A DNA stretch of 17,241 nt from Scatosoma sp964504025 (GTDB lineage: Bacteria; Bacillota; Clostridia; Christensenellales; Borkfalkiaceae): positions 1-17,241 of the forward strand of contig CAZDCO010000025.1 of NCBI GenBank assembly GCA_964504025.1, given 5' to 3'. The translations under genes were made by a program, and so were the position numbers. Positions 6,291-13,093 of the stretch are shown piece after piece. How positions within the stretch are numbered: the stretch's first letter is position 1; each line of letters starts with the position of its first letter. The notes beneath the pieces are model-generated. The model did no database searches and was not told where the DNA came from. It was given only the letters and a program-made list of their open reading frames with translations.

Positions 6291-7622
6291 TTATTTTTTC
6301 AAGATGATGTTTTTGATATCGTCGATTTCTTTCGCGATATGATCGTTGAGTTTTTCCAGCTTTTCCATTTTATCGCGCGCGTACATAATGGTGGTATGAT
6401 CGCGACCGCCCAACGCCTTGCCGACGGAAACAAGGGGAAGGGAAAGCATTTCGCACATGAGATACGCGCAAATTTGCCGCGCTTTCGCAAGATCGGCTTT
6501 CTTGCCCTTGCCGAGCAAGTCTTCCTGCTTTTGCTTGAAATATACGCAGACCGCGGAAATGATTTTTTCGGGCGTAACGTCCTCTTGCTCCGCCGTTTCG
6601 TTGACCGATTGATTGAGCGCGAGTTGCGCCAACGACAGCGTGATCGGCTCTTCGTGCAACTTGCTCGCGAAGATGACTTTCGTCAATCTTCCCTCCAATG
6701 TTCTCACGTCGTGTCCCGAATTTTGCGCTAAAAATTCTAACACTTCGTCGGGAACGGAGCATTTTCTATCGAGTGCCTTACGCTTCAAAATGGCAATCTT
6801 CGTTTCGGTGGACGGCGGTTGAATGTCGGCGATCATACCGCCCTCGAACCGCGTACGGAGTCTATCCTCCAACGTCGCGATTTCCTTGGGCGGACGATCG
6901 GACGTGAGTACGATTTGCTTGTTTTGCGCCGACAGCTCGTTGAACGTGTGGAACAATTCCTCTTGCAGCTGCGTACGCGCCTTCAAAAATTGTACGTCGT
7001 CGATCATCAAGACGTCGACGTTGCGATAGTGCATTCTGAACCCCGCGCCGTTCTTTTGGGTGATCGAGGTGATAAACTCGTTCAAGAAATTTTCGCAGGT
7101 GGTATACAATACCTTCTTTTTAGGATCGCGACGGGCAAGTTCGTTGGCGATCGCGTGCATGATATGCGTTTTGCCTAAGCCCGATTCGCCGTAGATGAAC
7201 AGCGGGTTGAACACTTCGCCGGGGTTTTCGGCAACCGACTTCGCCGCGGCGTAGACGAGTTTGTTTCCCGGGCCTACGACGAAGGAATCGAAGGTGAACG
7301 CCTTGTTGATGGGGGAGGCCTGGAACGCCTCGTACGCGTCCGTTTCGTCGGCGGTATAGACGGAACTACCCTCTACGATCAGGCAAAAATCGTTCACGCC
7401 GAGATCGCATTTTTGAATGGCGTCGCGGAGTTTATCCGCGTGCTTGTTCATAACGACGTTCGCCGCCATATCGGTGGCGGCTTTCAAAACGATCTTTCTC
7501 CCGACGATATCCACCGCTTCCAACGGCTTGATGAACGAATCGTACGAAACGGGCGACACGAGATTTTGCACTCTGTCGCTGATTTGTTTCCATACGAAAT
7601 GTAATTGCGTGCTTTCCGACAT
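6291..7622 (-). CDS. dnaA: Chromosomal replication initiator protein DnaA
   Basis: DnaA is the AAA+ ATPase that binds DnaA boxes, opens oriC and loads the helicase; it also acts as a transcription factor. All four domains are visible. Domain I (about 1-83) has the FVWKQISDRVQ start and SYDSFIKPL. The short linker domain II is about 84-108. The AAA+ domain has Walker A GESGLGKT (145-152), Walker B VLMIDDVQF (204-212) and the RLRTRFEGG box (254-262). The C-terminal DNA-binding domain has the signature GGRDHTTIMYARDKM. The length of 443 residues is normal. The ATG at 7622 is preceded by AGGGG on the minus strand. mnmG and gtrA follow in the same direction, and recF is divergent. dnaN, the usual next gene, is absent. 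Confidence 0.97.
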   Translation of the reverse strand: MSESTQLHFVWKQISDRVQNLVSPVSYDSFIKPLEAVDIVGRKIVLKAATDMAANVVMNKHADKLRDAIQKCDLGVNDFCLIVEGSSVYTADETDAYEAFQASPINKAFTFDSFVVGPGNKLVYAAAKSVAENPGEVFNPLFIYGESGLGKTHIMHAIANELARRDPKKKVLYTTCENFLNEFITSITQKNGAGFRMHYRNVDVLMIDDVQFLKARTQLQEELFHTFNELSAQNKQIVLTSDRPPKEIATLEDRLRTRFEGGMIADIQPPSTETKIAILKRKALDRKCSVPDEVLEFLAQNSGHDVRTLEGRLTKVIFASKLHEEPITLSLAQLALNQSVNETAEQEDVTPEKIISAVCVYFKQKQEDLLGKGKKADLAKARQICAYLMCEMLSLPLVSVGKALGGRDHTTIMYARDKMEKLEKLNDHIAKEIDDIKNIILKK

Positions 7623-7643
7623 AACTTTATCCCCTGTTCGTTG

Positions 7644-7672
7644 ATTATTTTTTCAGTATTCGCCTTCTACAA
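7644..7672 (-). promoter_or_regulatory. Possible dnaA promoter
   Basis: On the minus strand TTGTAG (7672-7667) and AATAAT (7649-7644) are spaced by 17 bp. The -10 box matches five of six consensus bases and the -35 box three of six. It would start transcription about 15 bases before the dnaA ATG, close upstream of AGGGG. A single degenerate DnaA-box-like TTATCCCCT (7628-7636) overlaps this leader, which hints at autoregulation but is weak evidence. Confidence 0.4.
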
Positions 7673-7673
7673 G

Positions 7674-7708
7674 TTGAAATTTGCAAAATTATTTGCTATA
7701 ATTATAAT
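7674..7708 (+). promoter_or_regulatory. recF promoter with tandem -10 boxes
   Basis: TTGAAA (7674-7679) and TATAAT (7697-7702) are separated by 17 bp. A second TATAAT follows immediately (7703-7708). The surrounding 7674-7714 stretch is very AT-rich. The transcript would have a leader of about 50 bases before the recF ATG. Confidence 0.8.
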
Positions 7709-7757
7709 ACAAAACGCGCGGAAAAGAAAGCGATTTTGGGCGGTGTTTTCGGAAATT

Positions 7758-8852
7758 ATGCAAATAAAAAAATTATTTCTCCAAAATTTCAGAAATTACG
7801 AGAACGAGCAGTTCGTCTTCGACGACGGGCTGAACGTACTCTTCGGGAAAAACGCACAGGGCAAGACGAATTGCGCCGAGGCGGTCTTTTACCTTTGCAC
7901 GGGCGCGTCGTTGCGTATCCGCCACGATAAACAACTGATCAGGCTGGGCGCGGAGTGCGCCTATATCCGCGCGGAAGCGGAAAATCGGTACGGCAACGTA
8001 ACGATCGAAGCGAACATCTACGAAAACAAGCGCGAAATTCGCGTCAACGGCAGTAAAATTTCCAAAAACGCCGATCTTATGGGACATTTGGGCAGCGTAT
8101 TTTTCTCGCCCGGGGAATTGCGACTCATTCAAGACGGCCCCGACGAACGGCGGCGGTTTATGAACCTCTCCATTTCTCAAAACTCCCCGTCCTATTATAC
8201 CGCGCTGTTGCGGTACAACAAAATTTTAGATCAACGCAACGCCCTGTTGAAAAACCCCGACGTGTCGTTGGTGCTCGATACTTTGCCCGTATGGGACGAA
8301 CAGCTTTGCAAGTACGCCGCGGCGATCGTGAAAAGGCGCGCGGAGTTCTTGGAAAAACTTTCGCCGTATGCCAAGGAGTCGCACGCCTATTTGACGGACG
8401 GCGCGGAAGAGTTGGAAATTGCCATGGACAAGCGGTACGACGGCGACGAGGAAACGATCGCGAAAACGCTTTTGAAACGGCTGTCTAATTCGTACGAAAA
8501 GGACTTGCGTTTGGGCTTTACGACGGTAGGACCGCACCGCGACGATTTGTCGGTGCTGCTATCGGGGGTGGACGCCAAAGCGTACGCCTCGCAGGGGCAA
8601 ACGCGTACGGCGGCGTTGGCGTTGAAACTTGCGGAAGTGCAAATTTTTAAGGACGTTTCGGGGGAATACCCCGTGCTGGTGTTGGACGACGTCATGAGTG
8701 AGTTGGACTTGCCCCGTCGTAAAAAATTGCTGCAACGCGTACACGGTATGCAAACTCTGCTGACATGTACCCACGCCGAACGGGTACTCTACGGCGCGGA
8801 TTGCCGCAAGATACGCATTGAAAACGGGCGCGTAAAGCCCGATTCCAAGTAA
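7758..8852 (+). CDS. recF: DNA replication and repair protein RecF
   Basis: RecF is an SMC-like ATPase that, with RecO and RecR, loads RecA at single-strand gaps. The 364-residue product starts MQIKKLFLQNFRNY, the canonical RecF beginning. The reading frame stays open upstream to 7605, but those 51 codons cross the promoter and the dnaA start, so 7758 is the likely start; the ribosome binding site is poor. Walker A is GKNAQGKT (30-37). The RecF-specific FFSPGELRLIQDGPDERRRFMN region follows. Later come TTVGPHRDD, the signature SQGQTRTAALALKLAE and Walker B VLVLDDVMSELD. recF usually follows dnaN; here it is divergent from dnaA and followed by a terminator as a single-gene unit. Confidence 0.96.
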   Translation: MQIKKLFLQNFRNYENEQFVFDDGLNVLFGKNAQGKTNCAEAVFYLCTGASLRIRHDKQLIRLGAECAYIRAEAENRYGNVTIEANIYENKREIRVNGSKISKNADLMGHLGSVFFSPGELRLIQDGPDERRRFMNLSISQNSPSYYTALLRYNKILDQRNALLKNPDVSLVLDTLPVWDEQLCKYAAAIVKRRAEFLEKLSPYAKESHAYLTDGAEELEIAMDKRYDGDEETIAKTLLKRLSNSYEKDLRLGFTTVGPHRDDLSVLLSGVDAKAYASQGQTRTAALALKLAEVQIFKDVSGEYPVLVLDDVMSELDLPRRKKLLQRVHGMQTLLTCTHAERVLYGADCRKIRIENGRVKPDSK

Positions 8853-8871
8853 AAAATAGAGATTTACAGCT

Positions 8872-8910
8872 CCGACGGGGAACGCGAACTCCCGTCGGGA
8901 CGTTTTTTTT
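8872..8910 (+). terminator. Intrinsic terminator of recF
   Basis: CCGACGGG (8872-8879) pairs with CCCGTCGG (8891-8898) around an 11-base loop and is followed by GACG and eight T's. It lies 19 bases after the recF stop codon. Confidence 0.88.
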
Positions 8911-8981
8911 GCTCTTTTTACGCGGAAACGGGGGTATACCTTTTGCCGACGGAAGCATACTAATCGTAAAAACGGGCGCAT

Positions 8982-8996
8982 CAGGTATGCGTTGAA
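8982..8996 (+). repeat. Intergenic repeat, copy 3 (core CAGGTATGCGTTGAA)
   Basis: This copy lies in the 165-base gap between recF and the VanW-family gene, after the recF terminator and 21 bases before the VanW start codon. CGCAT (8977-8981) can pair with ATGCG (8987-8991) with CAGGT as the loop, a structure like that of copy 1 but with a different upstream arm. The rest of the gap shows no convincing promoter. Confidence 0.7.
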
Positions 8997-9017
8997 CGAA
9001 AGGGGGCGAGGGAAGAG

Positions 9018-9809
9018 ATGCAAAGTCGGAAGATCGCGATTGCGACGGCGTTCGCACTTTTTTTCTACGGGATAGCCTCGATTCCGTCCGCGCGCGCGGC
9101 GGCGAAGGAGGACTGGGTAAAGTACGCCTCGTTCGTTACCTATTTCAACGCGGAAGAAAGGGGGCGCAGCCGCAACATTCAAACGGCGGCGGCGTTGATC
9201 GACGGCATTACATTGCAGGCGTACGGCGAATTTTCCTTCAATCAAACGGTGGGAGAACGCACCAAAGAGGCAGGCTTTCAACAGGCGAAAATTATCGTGA
9301 ACGGCGAGTACGTTTTGGGCGTGGGCGGCGGCGTTTGTCAGGTGAGCACCACGCTGTATAACGCGGCGTTGAAAGCCGGGTTGGAAGCGGTGGAGTGGCA
9401 CGCGCACTCTTTGCGCGTGGCGTACGTTCCGCCCTCGCGCGACGCGATGGTGTCTACGCATAGCGATTTGAAATTGTATAATCCGCACGCCTATCCCGTG
9501 CGTTTGCGCACGCAGGTGCAAGAGGGAAGCGTGCGCGTTTGTTTTTACGCGTCGAGCGCGGCGGTCAAGACGTTCGATCGGTACGAACTCTCCTCCGTCG
9601 TCGTCGAAGAAATTTCACCGCCGCCGCCCGTCGTGAAAGAGGGGGAACGGGAGGAGATACTCCGCTCGCCGAAGAACGGCGTGAAAAGCGAGGGGTATAT
9701 CGAACGGTACGCAGGCGACGCGTTGCTCTATAAAAAGCGGATACGCTCGGACGAGTACCGCCCCGTGCAAGGGATCGTCGTCAAAAAAAGCGAGAAAACT
9801 ACTCCGTAA
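9018..9809 (+). CDS. Secreted VanW-family protein
   Basis: VanW-domain proteins are common in the Bacillota; their function is unclear, with a cell-wall role suspected. The first 28 or so residues look like a signal peptide: KxRK-type basic start, hydrophobic IAIATAFALFFYGIASI and a likely cleavage site after SARA. The VanW core runs from about residue 37 to 175. It includes SFVTYFN, RNIQTAAALIDG, GEFSFNQTVGERT and the hallmark GVGGGVCQVSTTLYNAAL, followed by EWHAHSLRVAYVPPSRDAMV. After a Pro- and Glu-rich linker (about 196-215) comes a short segment reminiscent of the end of a G5-like domain (about 216-255), which is uncertain. Purine-rich GGGGGCGAGGG precedes the ATG. The gene stands between recF and asnS and seems functionally unrelated to either. 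Confidence 0.9.
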   Translation: MQSRKIAIATAFALFFYGIASIPSARAAAKEDWVKYASFVTYFNAEERGRSRNIQTAAALIDGITLQAYGEFSFNQTVGERTKEAGFQQAKIIVNGEYVLGVGGGVCQVSTTLYNAALKAGLEAVEWHAHSLRVAYVPPSRDAMVSTHSDLKLYNPHAYPVRLRTQVQEGSVRVCFYASSAAVKTFDRYELSSVVVEEISPPPPVVKEGEREEILRSPKNGVKSEGYIERYAGDALLYKKRIRSDEYRPVQGIVVKKSEKTTP

Positions 9810-9834
9810 ATAGCGGCGAAACGCCTTTGAACGC

Positions 9835-9863
9835 TTGTCTTTTCTTTCGGAAAATGGTATAAT
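9835..9863 (+). promoter_or_regulatory. asnS promoter with palindrome over the -10 box
   Basis: TTGTCT (9835-9840) and TATAAT (9858-9863) are spaced by 17 bp. The -10 box is part of an inverted repeat with 10-bp arms, TATAATATAT (9858-9867) and ATATATTATA (9871-9880), around TCG. The expected transcription start is in or next to the second arm, so this could be an operator as well as a promoter. Confidence 0.75.
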
Positions 9864-9882
9864 ATATTCGATATATTATAGC

Positions 9883-9931
9883 CACGAGCCGTGCGGAGCG
9901 CGAAAACGCGTCGAAACGGACGTCGCTCGTG
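9883..9931 (+). promoter_or_regulatory. Structured 5' leader of asnS
   Basis: CACGAGC (9883-9889) pairs with GCTCGTG (9925-9931). Inside are CGCG-AAAA-CGCG (9899-9910) and an alternative CGTC/GACG pairing (9909-9912 with 9919-9922). The leader ends 19 bases before the asnS ATG. No T-box motif, terminator or known riboswitch is recognised, so its role is open. Confidence 0.4.
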
Positions 9932-9950
9932 AGAAAAGGCAGGTTTTATC

Positions 9951-11345
9951 ATGGAAAGATTGCAACTGAAAACGCTCAACGAAAACACGGCGGCGTACAG
10001 CGGCCAAACGGTTACGGTGGCAGGCTGGGCGCGTACGATCCGCGATTCTAAGGCGTTCGGCTTTATCGAGCTGAACGACGGCAGCTGCTTTAAGTGCACG
10101 CAAATCGTATTCGAGCGCGCGAACTTGGCGAACTACGACGAGATTGCCAAAGGCAACGTCGGTATGTCCCTCGTCGTCGAGGGCGAAGTGGTACTCACGC
10201 CCGAAAATAAACAACCGTACGAAATCAAGGCGAAGAGTATCCGCATCGAGGGTGCTTCCACGCCCGATTATCCGTTGCAAAAGAAACGCCATTCGGTAGA
10301 GTTTTTGCGCGAAATCGCCTATTTGCGTCCGAGAACGAACTTGTTCTCGGCGGTATTCCGTATTCGCAGCGAAGCGGCGTTTGCCATTCATAAATTCTTC
10401 AACGAGCGCGGCTTCGTCTACGTGCATACCCCCATCATCACGGGTAGCGATTGCGAGGGTGCAGGCGGTATGTTCCAAATTACGACGTTAGATTTGGAGG
10501 CGATTGCCAAGTCGAAGACGTTGGACGGAATCGATTATAAAAAGGACTTTTTCGGCAAGAAAGCGAGCGTAACGGGTTCGGGACAACTCCACGGCGAAAC
10601 GTTCGCGATGGCGTTCTCCAACATCTACACGTTCGGACCGACCTTCCGCAGCGAAAACTCCAACACGTCGCGCCACGCCGCGGAATTTTGGATGATCGAA
10701 CCCGAAATGGCGTTTTGCGATTTGAAGGGGGATATGGACGTTGCGGAAGCGATGGTAAAATCGATCATTCGCCACGTGCAAACGACCTGCGCGGACGAGT
10801 TGGCGTTCTTAAATCAGTTCGTGGATAAAGGACTTTCGGAGCGTTTGGATAACGTGGCACAAAACGAGTTTGCGCGCCTGTCCTATACCGAAGCGATTGA
10901 AATTTTGAAAGAAAACGCCGACCGCTTCGAGGATAAAAACATTTTCTGGGGCAAAGATTTGCAGAGCGAACACGAGCGGTTCTTGGCGGAAGAAGTATAC
11001 AAGAAACCCGTGTTCTTGACGAATTATCCCAAGGAAATCAAGTCCTATTATATGAAGCAAAACGACGACGGAAAGACGGTTGCGGCGGCGGATCTTCTCG
11101 TGCCCGGCGTGGGTGAGTTGATCGGCGGTTCGCAAAGAGAGGACGATTACGACAAGCTGAAACAAAGAATGGAAGAATGTGGCGTTCCTGCGGAAGACTG
11201 GTATTTGAACCTTAGAAAGTACGGCGGCGCAACGCACGCAGGCTTCGGTTTGGGCTTCGAGCGTATGGTGATGTACTTGACGGGCGTAAGCAACATTCGC
11301 GACGTCATTCCGTTCCCGAGAACGGTATCGAATTTGGAATTTTAA
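9951..11345 (+). CDS. asnS: Asparagine--tRNA ligase
   Basis: Attaches asparagine to tRNA-Asn using ATP; a cytosolic homodimeric class IIb synthetase. The N-terminal OB-fold anticodon-binding domain (about 1-105) begins with QTVTVAGWARTIRDSKAFGFIELNDGS. The catalytic domain has motif 2, FRSENSNTSRHAAEFWMIEPEMAF (an AsnRS rather than AspRS pattern), and motif 3, HAGFGLGFERMVMYLTG followed by NIRDVIPFPRT, which is diagnostic. The length of 464 residues is normal. AGGCAGG precedes the ATG. Its own promoter and a structured leader lie upstream. plsX begins 12 bases after its stop, so asnS is probably the first gene of the asnS-plsX-rnc-smc-ftsY transcript. Confidence 0.96.
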   Translation: MERLQLKTLNENTAAYSGQTVTVAGWARTIRDSKAFGFIELNDGSCFKCTQIVFERANLANYDEIAKGNVGMSLVVEGEVVLTPENKQPYEIKAKSIRIEGASTPDYPLQKKRHSVEFLREIAYLRPRTNLFSAVFRIRSEAAFAIHKFFNERGFVYVHTPIITGSDCEGAGGMFQITTLDLEAIAKSKTLDGIDYKKDFFGKKASVTGSGQLHGETFAMAFSNIYTFGPTFRSENSNTSRHAAEFWMIEPEMAFCDLKGDMDVAEAMVKSIIRHVQTTCADELAFLNQFVDKGLSERLDNVAQNEFARLSYTEAIEILKENADRFEDKNIFWGKDLQSEHERFLAEEVYKKPVFLTNYPKEIKSYYMKQNDDGKTVAAADLLVPGVGELIGGSQREDDYDKLKQRMEECGVPAEDWYLNLRKYGGATHAGFGLGFERMVMYLTGVSNIRDVIPFPRTVSNLEF

Positions 11346-11357
11346 GGGGGTATCGGT

Positions 11358-12404
11358 ATGGTAAAGATCGTCATAGACGCAATGGGCGGCGACTACGCGC
11401 CCGTCCAACAAGTGGCAGGTACGGTGAAGGCGTTGAACGAGGACAAAGATTTGTCCGTCGTTCTCGTCGGGGATCGGGAGCAGATCGAACGGGAGCTGGC
11501 GACGCATACCTACGACCGTTCGCGCGTGGAAATCGTGCATACGACGGAAACGATCGGCATGGAGGAAATTCCTACCAAGGCGGTGAAGGGCAAGAAAGAT
11601 TCTTCCCTCGTCGTGGCGTTCCGCTTGCTCAAAGAGGGTAAGGCGGACGGCTTGGTGTCCTCCGGTTCGACGGGTGCTGTATTGACCGCAGGCGTGTTGA
11701 TTTTGGGCAGATTGAAAGGGGTGTCCCGTCCCGCGCTTTGTCCGGCTATCCCCAACCATAAGGGCACGACGACTTTCCTTTGCGATTGCGGCGCGAACTT
11801 AGAGTGTAAGCCGATCAATTTGGTGCACTTTGCCTTGATGGCGACGGCGTACGCACAATCTGCGTACGGCGTGCAAGCACCGAAAGTCGGTTTGCTCAAC
11901 AACGGTACGGAAGATCATAAAGGCTTGGCGTTGCAACAGGAAGCGAACGTACTCCTGAAAGAAACGCCGAATATTTGCTATGTAGGCAACGTCGAGGGCC
12001 GCGATTTGATGTACGGCGACGTGGACGTCATGGTGTCCGACGGCTTTACGGGCAATATCGCCATGAAAGCAGTCGAGGGCTGCGGCAAGGCGGTATCCGA
12101 AATTTTGAACGGCGAATTCAAGCGCAGCTTGTGGACGAAACTCCGCGCGGCGTTGTCGATGGACGTTTTGAAAAAGATTAAAGGCAGATTAGATTACGAG
12201 GGCAAGGGCGGCGCGATGTTCTTGGGGCTTTCTAAGGCAGTCGTGAAAGGACACGGCAACTCTAAGGCGCGCGGCTTTGCGGTGTGCGTGCATCAAGCGG
12301 CGAACGCGGTGCGCGGCGATATGGTCGGTAAGATGAAAGCCATGATCGATAAGTTCAACGCCGAACAAACGGCGGCGCAGGCGGCGACGGACGGAGTGCA
12401 GTGA
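11358..12404 (+). CDS. plsX: Phosphate acyltransferase PlsX
   Basis: PlsX converts acyl-ACP and phosphate to acyl-phosphate, the acyl donor that PlsY uses to start phospholipid synthesis; it is a peripheral membrane protein. The conserved start VIDAMGGDYAP is present, as are TIGMEEIPTKAVKGKKDSSL, SSGSTGAVLTAGVLILGRL and FLCDCGANLECKP. Near the end the family stretch GGAMFLGLSKAVVKGHGNSK is clear. The 348 residues are slightly more than usual because of an Ala-rich tail (AEQTAAQAATDGVQ). The ATG follows AAGGGGG. The stop TGA is one base before the rnc ATG, so translation is probably coupled. acpP, fabD and fabG, which often stand between plsX and rnc, are missing here. Confidence 0.96.
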   Translation: MVKIVIDAMGGDYAPVQQVAGTVKALNEDKDLSVVLVGDREQIERELATHTYDRSRVEIVHTTETIGMEEIPTKAVKGKKDSSLVVAFRLLKEGKADGLVSSGSTGAVLTAGVLILGRLKGVSRPALCPAIPNHKGTTTFLCDCGANLECKPINLVHFALMATAYAQSAYGVQAPKVGLLNNGTEDHKGLALQQEANVLLKETPNICYVGNVEGRDLMYGDVDVMVSDGFTGNIAMKAVEGCGKAVSEILNGEFKRSLWTKLRAALSMDVLKKIKGRLDYEGKGGAMFLGLSKAVVKGHGNSKARGFAVCVHQAANAVRGDMVGKMKAMIDKFNAEQTAAQAATDGVQ

Positions 12405-12405
12405 T

Positions 12406-13065
12406 ATGGCGTTTTCAAGATCGGAGATCGAGCGAAAGATAGGGTATACCTTTCGCGACGAGGACTTGCTTCGCGAGGCGTTCACGCACGTTACGTACGT
12501 CAATCGCCACGGCGGCAAGCATAACGATCGGCTGGAATATTTAGGCGACGCCGTGTTAGAGTTGATCGTAACGAATTGGCAATTTGCCAACGAACCGACG
12601 GCGACGGCAGGGAAACTCACCGCCGAACGGCAACGGCTCGTTTGCCAAAACGCGTTGGACTCGGCTGTGGACGCGCTGGATATTTGGCAATACTTGCGCT
12701 ACGAGGGTACGGAATATAACCTGAACGGCAAACCGAAATCGAGTTTGTTCGAGGCGGTAACGGCGGCGATCTATTTGGACGGCGGCTACCGTGCGGCGGA
12801 GAAGTTCGTTTTGGAACACGGTAACTTGCAGGCAGGACGCGTGGCGGATAACCCGAAAGGGGACTTGAAAGAGTTTTTGGAGGCGCGCGGAGCGCAGCCG
12901 CCGCGTTACGAAACGGAAAAGTCGGGCAAGGATCACGCGCCGATCTTCCATACCACCGTGTACGCGTTGGGGGAGAACGCCAAAGGCGAGGGCAAGAGTA
13001 AGAAGGAGTCGGAGGGCTTAGCCGCCGCAAGACTGCTTTGGGAATTGAAAAACAATCGAAAGTAA
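12406..13065 (+). CDS. rnc: Ribonuclease III
   Basis: RNase III cuts double-stranded RNA, including the rRNA precursor, as a homodimer. The RNase III domain (about 5-150) has the signature DRLEYLGDAVLELIV (41-55), containing the catalytic Glu44 and Asp48. The second metal-binding stretch reads SSLFEAVTAAIYLDGGY (112-128). The family Glu is kept (Glu116), but the Asp normally three residues before it is Ser113. The double-stranded RNA-binding domain is about 148-218 (DLKEFLEARG, then GEGKSKKESEGLAAARLLWEL). The length of 219 residues is normal. GGAG (12393-12396) inside the end of plsX serves as ribosome binding site. smc follows after 28 bases, the classic rnc-smc-ftsY order. Confidence 0.95.
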   Translation: MAFSRSEIERKIGYTFRDEDLLREAFTHVTYVNRHGGKHNDRLEYLGDAVLELIVTNWQFANEPTATAGKLTAERQRLVCQNALDSAVDALDIWQYLRYEGTEYNLNGKPKSSLFEAVTAAIYLDGGYRAAEKFVLEHGNLQAGRVADNPKGDLKEFLEARGAQPPRYETEKSGKDHAPIFHTTVYALGENAKGEGKSKKESEGLAAARLLWELKNNRK

Positions 13066-13093
13066 CGAAAAAAATAAAGGGAAGGAGTACGTT

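Noticed and set aside
7605..7757. N-terminal extension of recF by 51 codons
   Set aside because: The extension overlaps the dnaA start on the other strand and contains the recF promoter; RecF proteins begin at the MQIKKL-type start found at 7758.
7623..7757. oriC in the dnaA-recF gap
   Set aside because: AT-rich, but only one degenerate DnaA-box-like sequence was found and no cluster, so I do not annotate an origin.
9864..9950. T-box riboswitch before asnS
   Set aside because: Too short, with no specifier stem, T-box sequence or terminator/antiterminator pair.
11404..11440. Possible fourth copy of the CAGGTATGCGTTGAA repeat in plsX
   Set aside because: Only partial resemblance (GGCAGGTACGG...GCGTTGAACG); explained by the coding sequence and common GCG-TTG-AAC codons.
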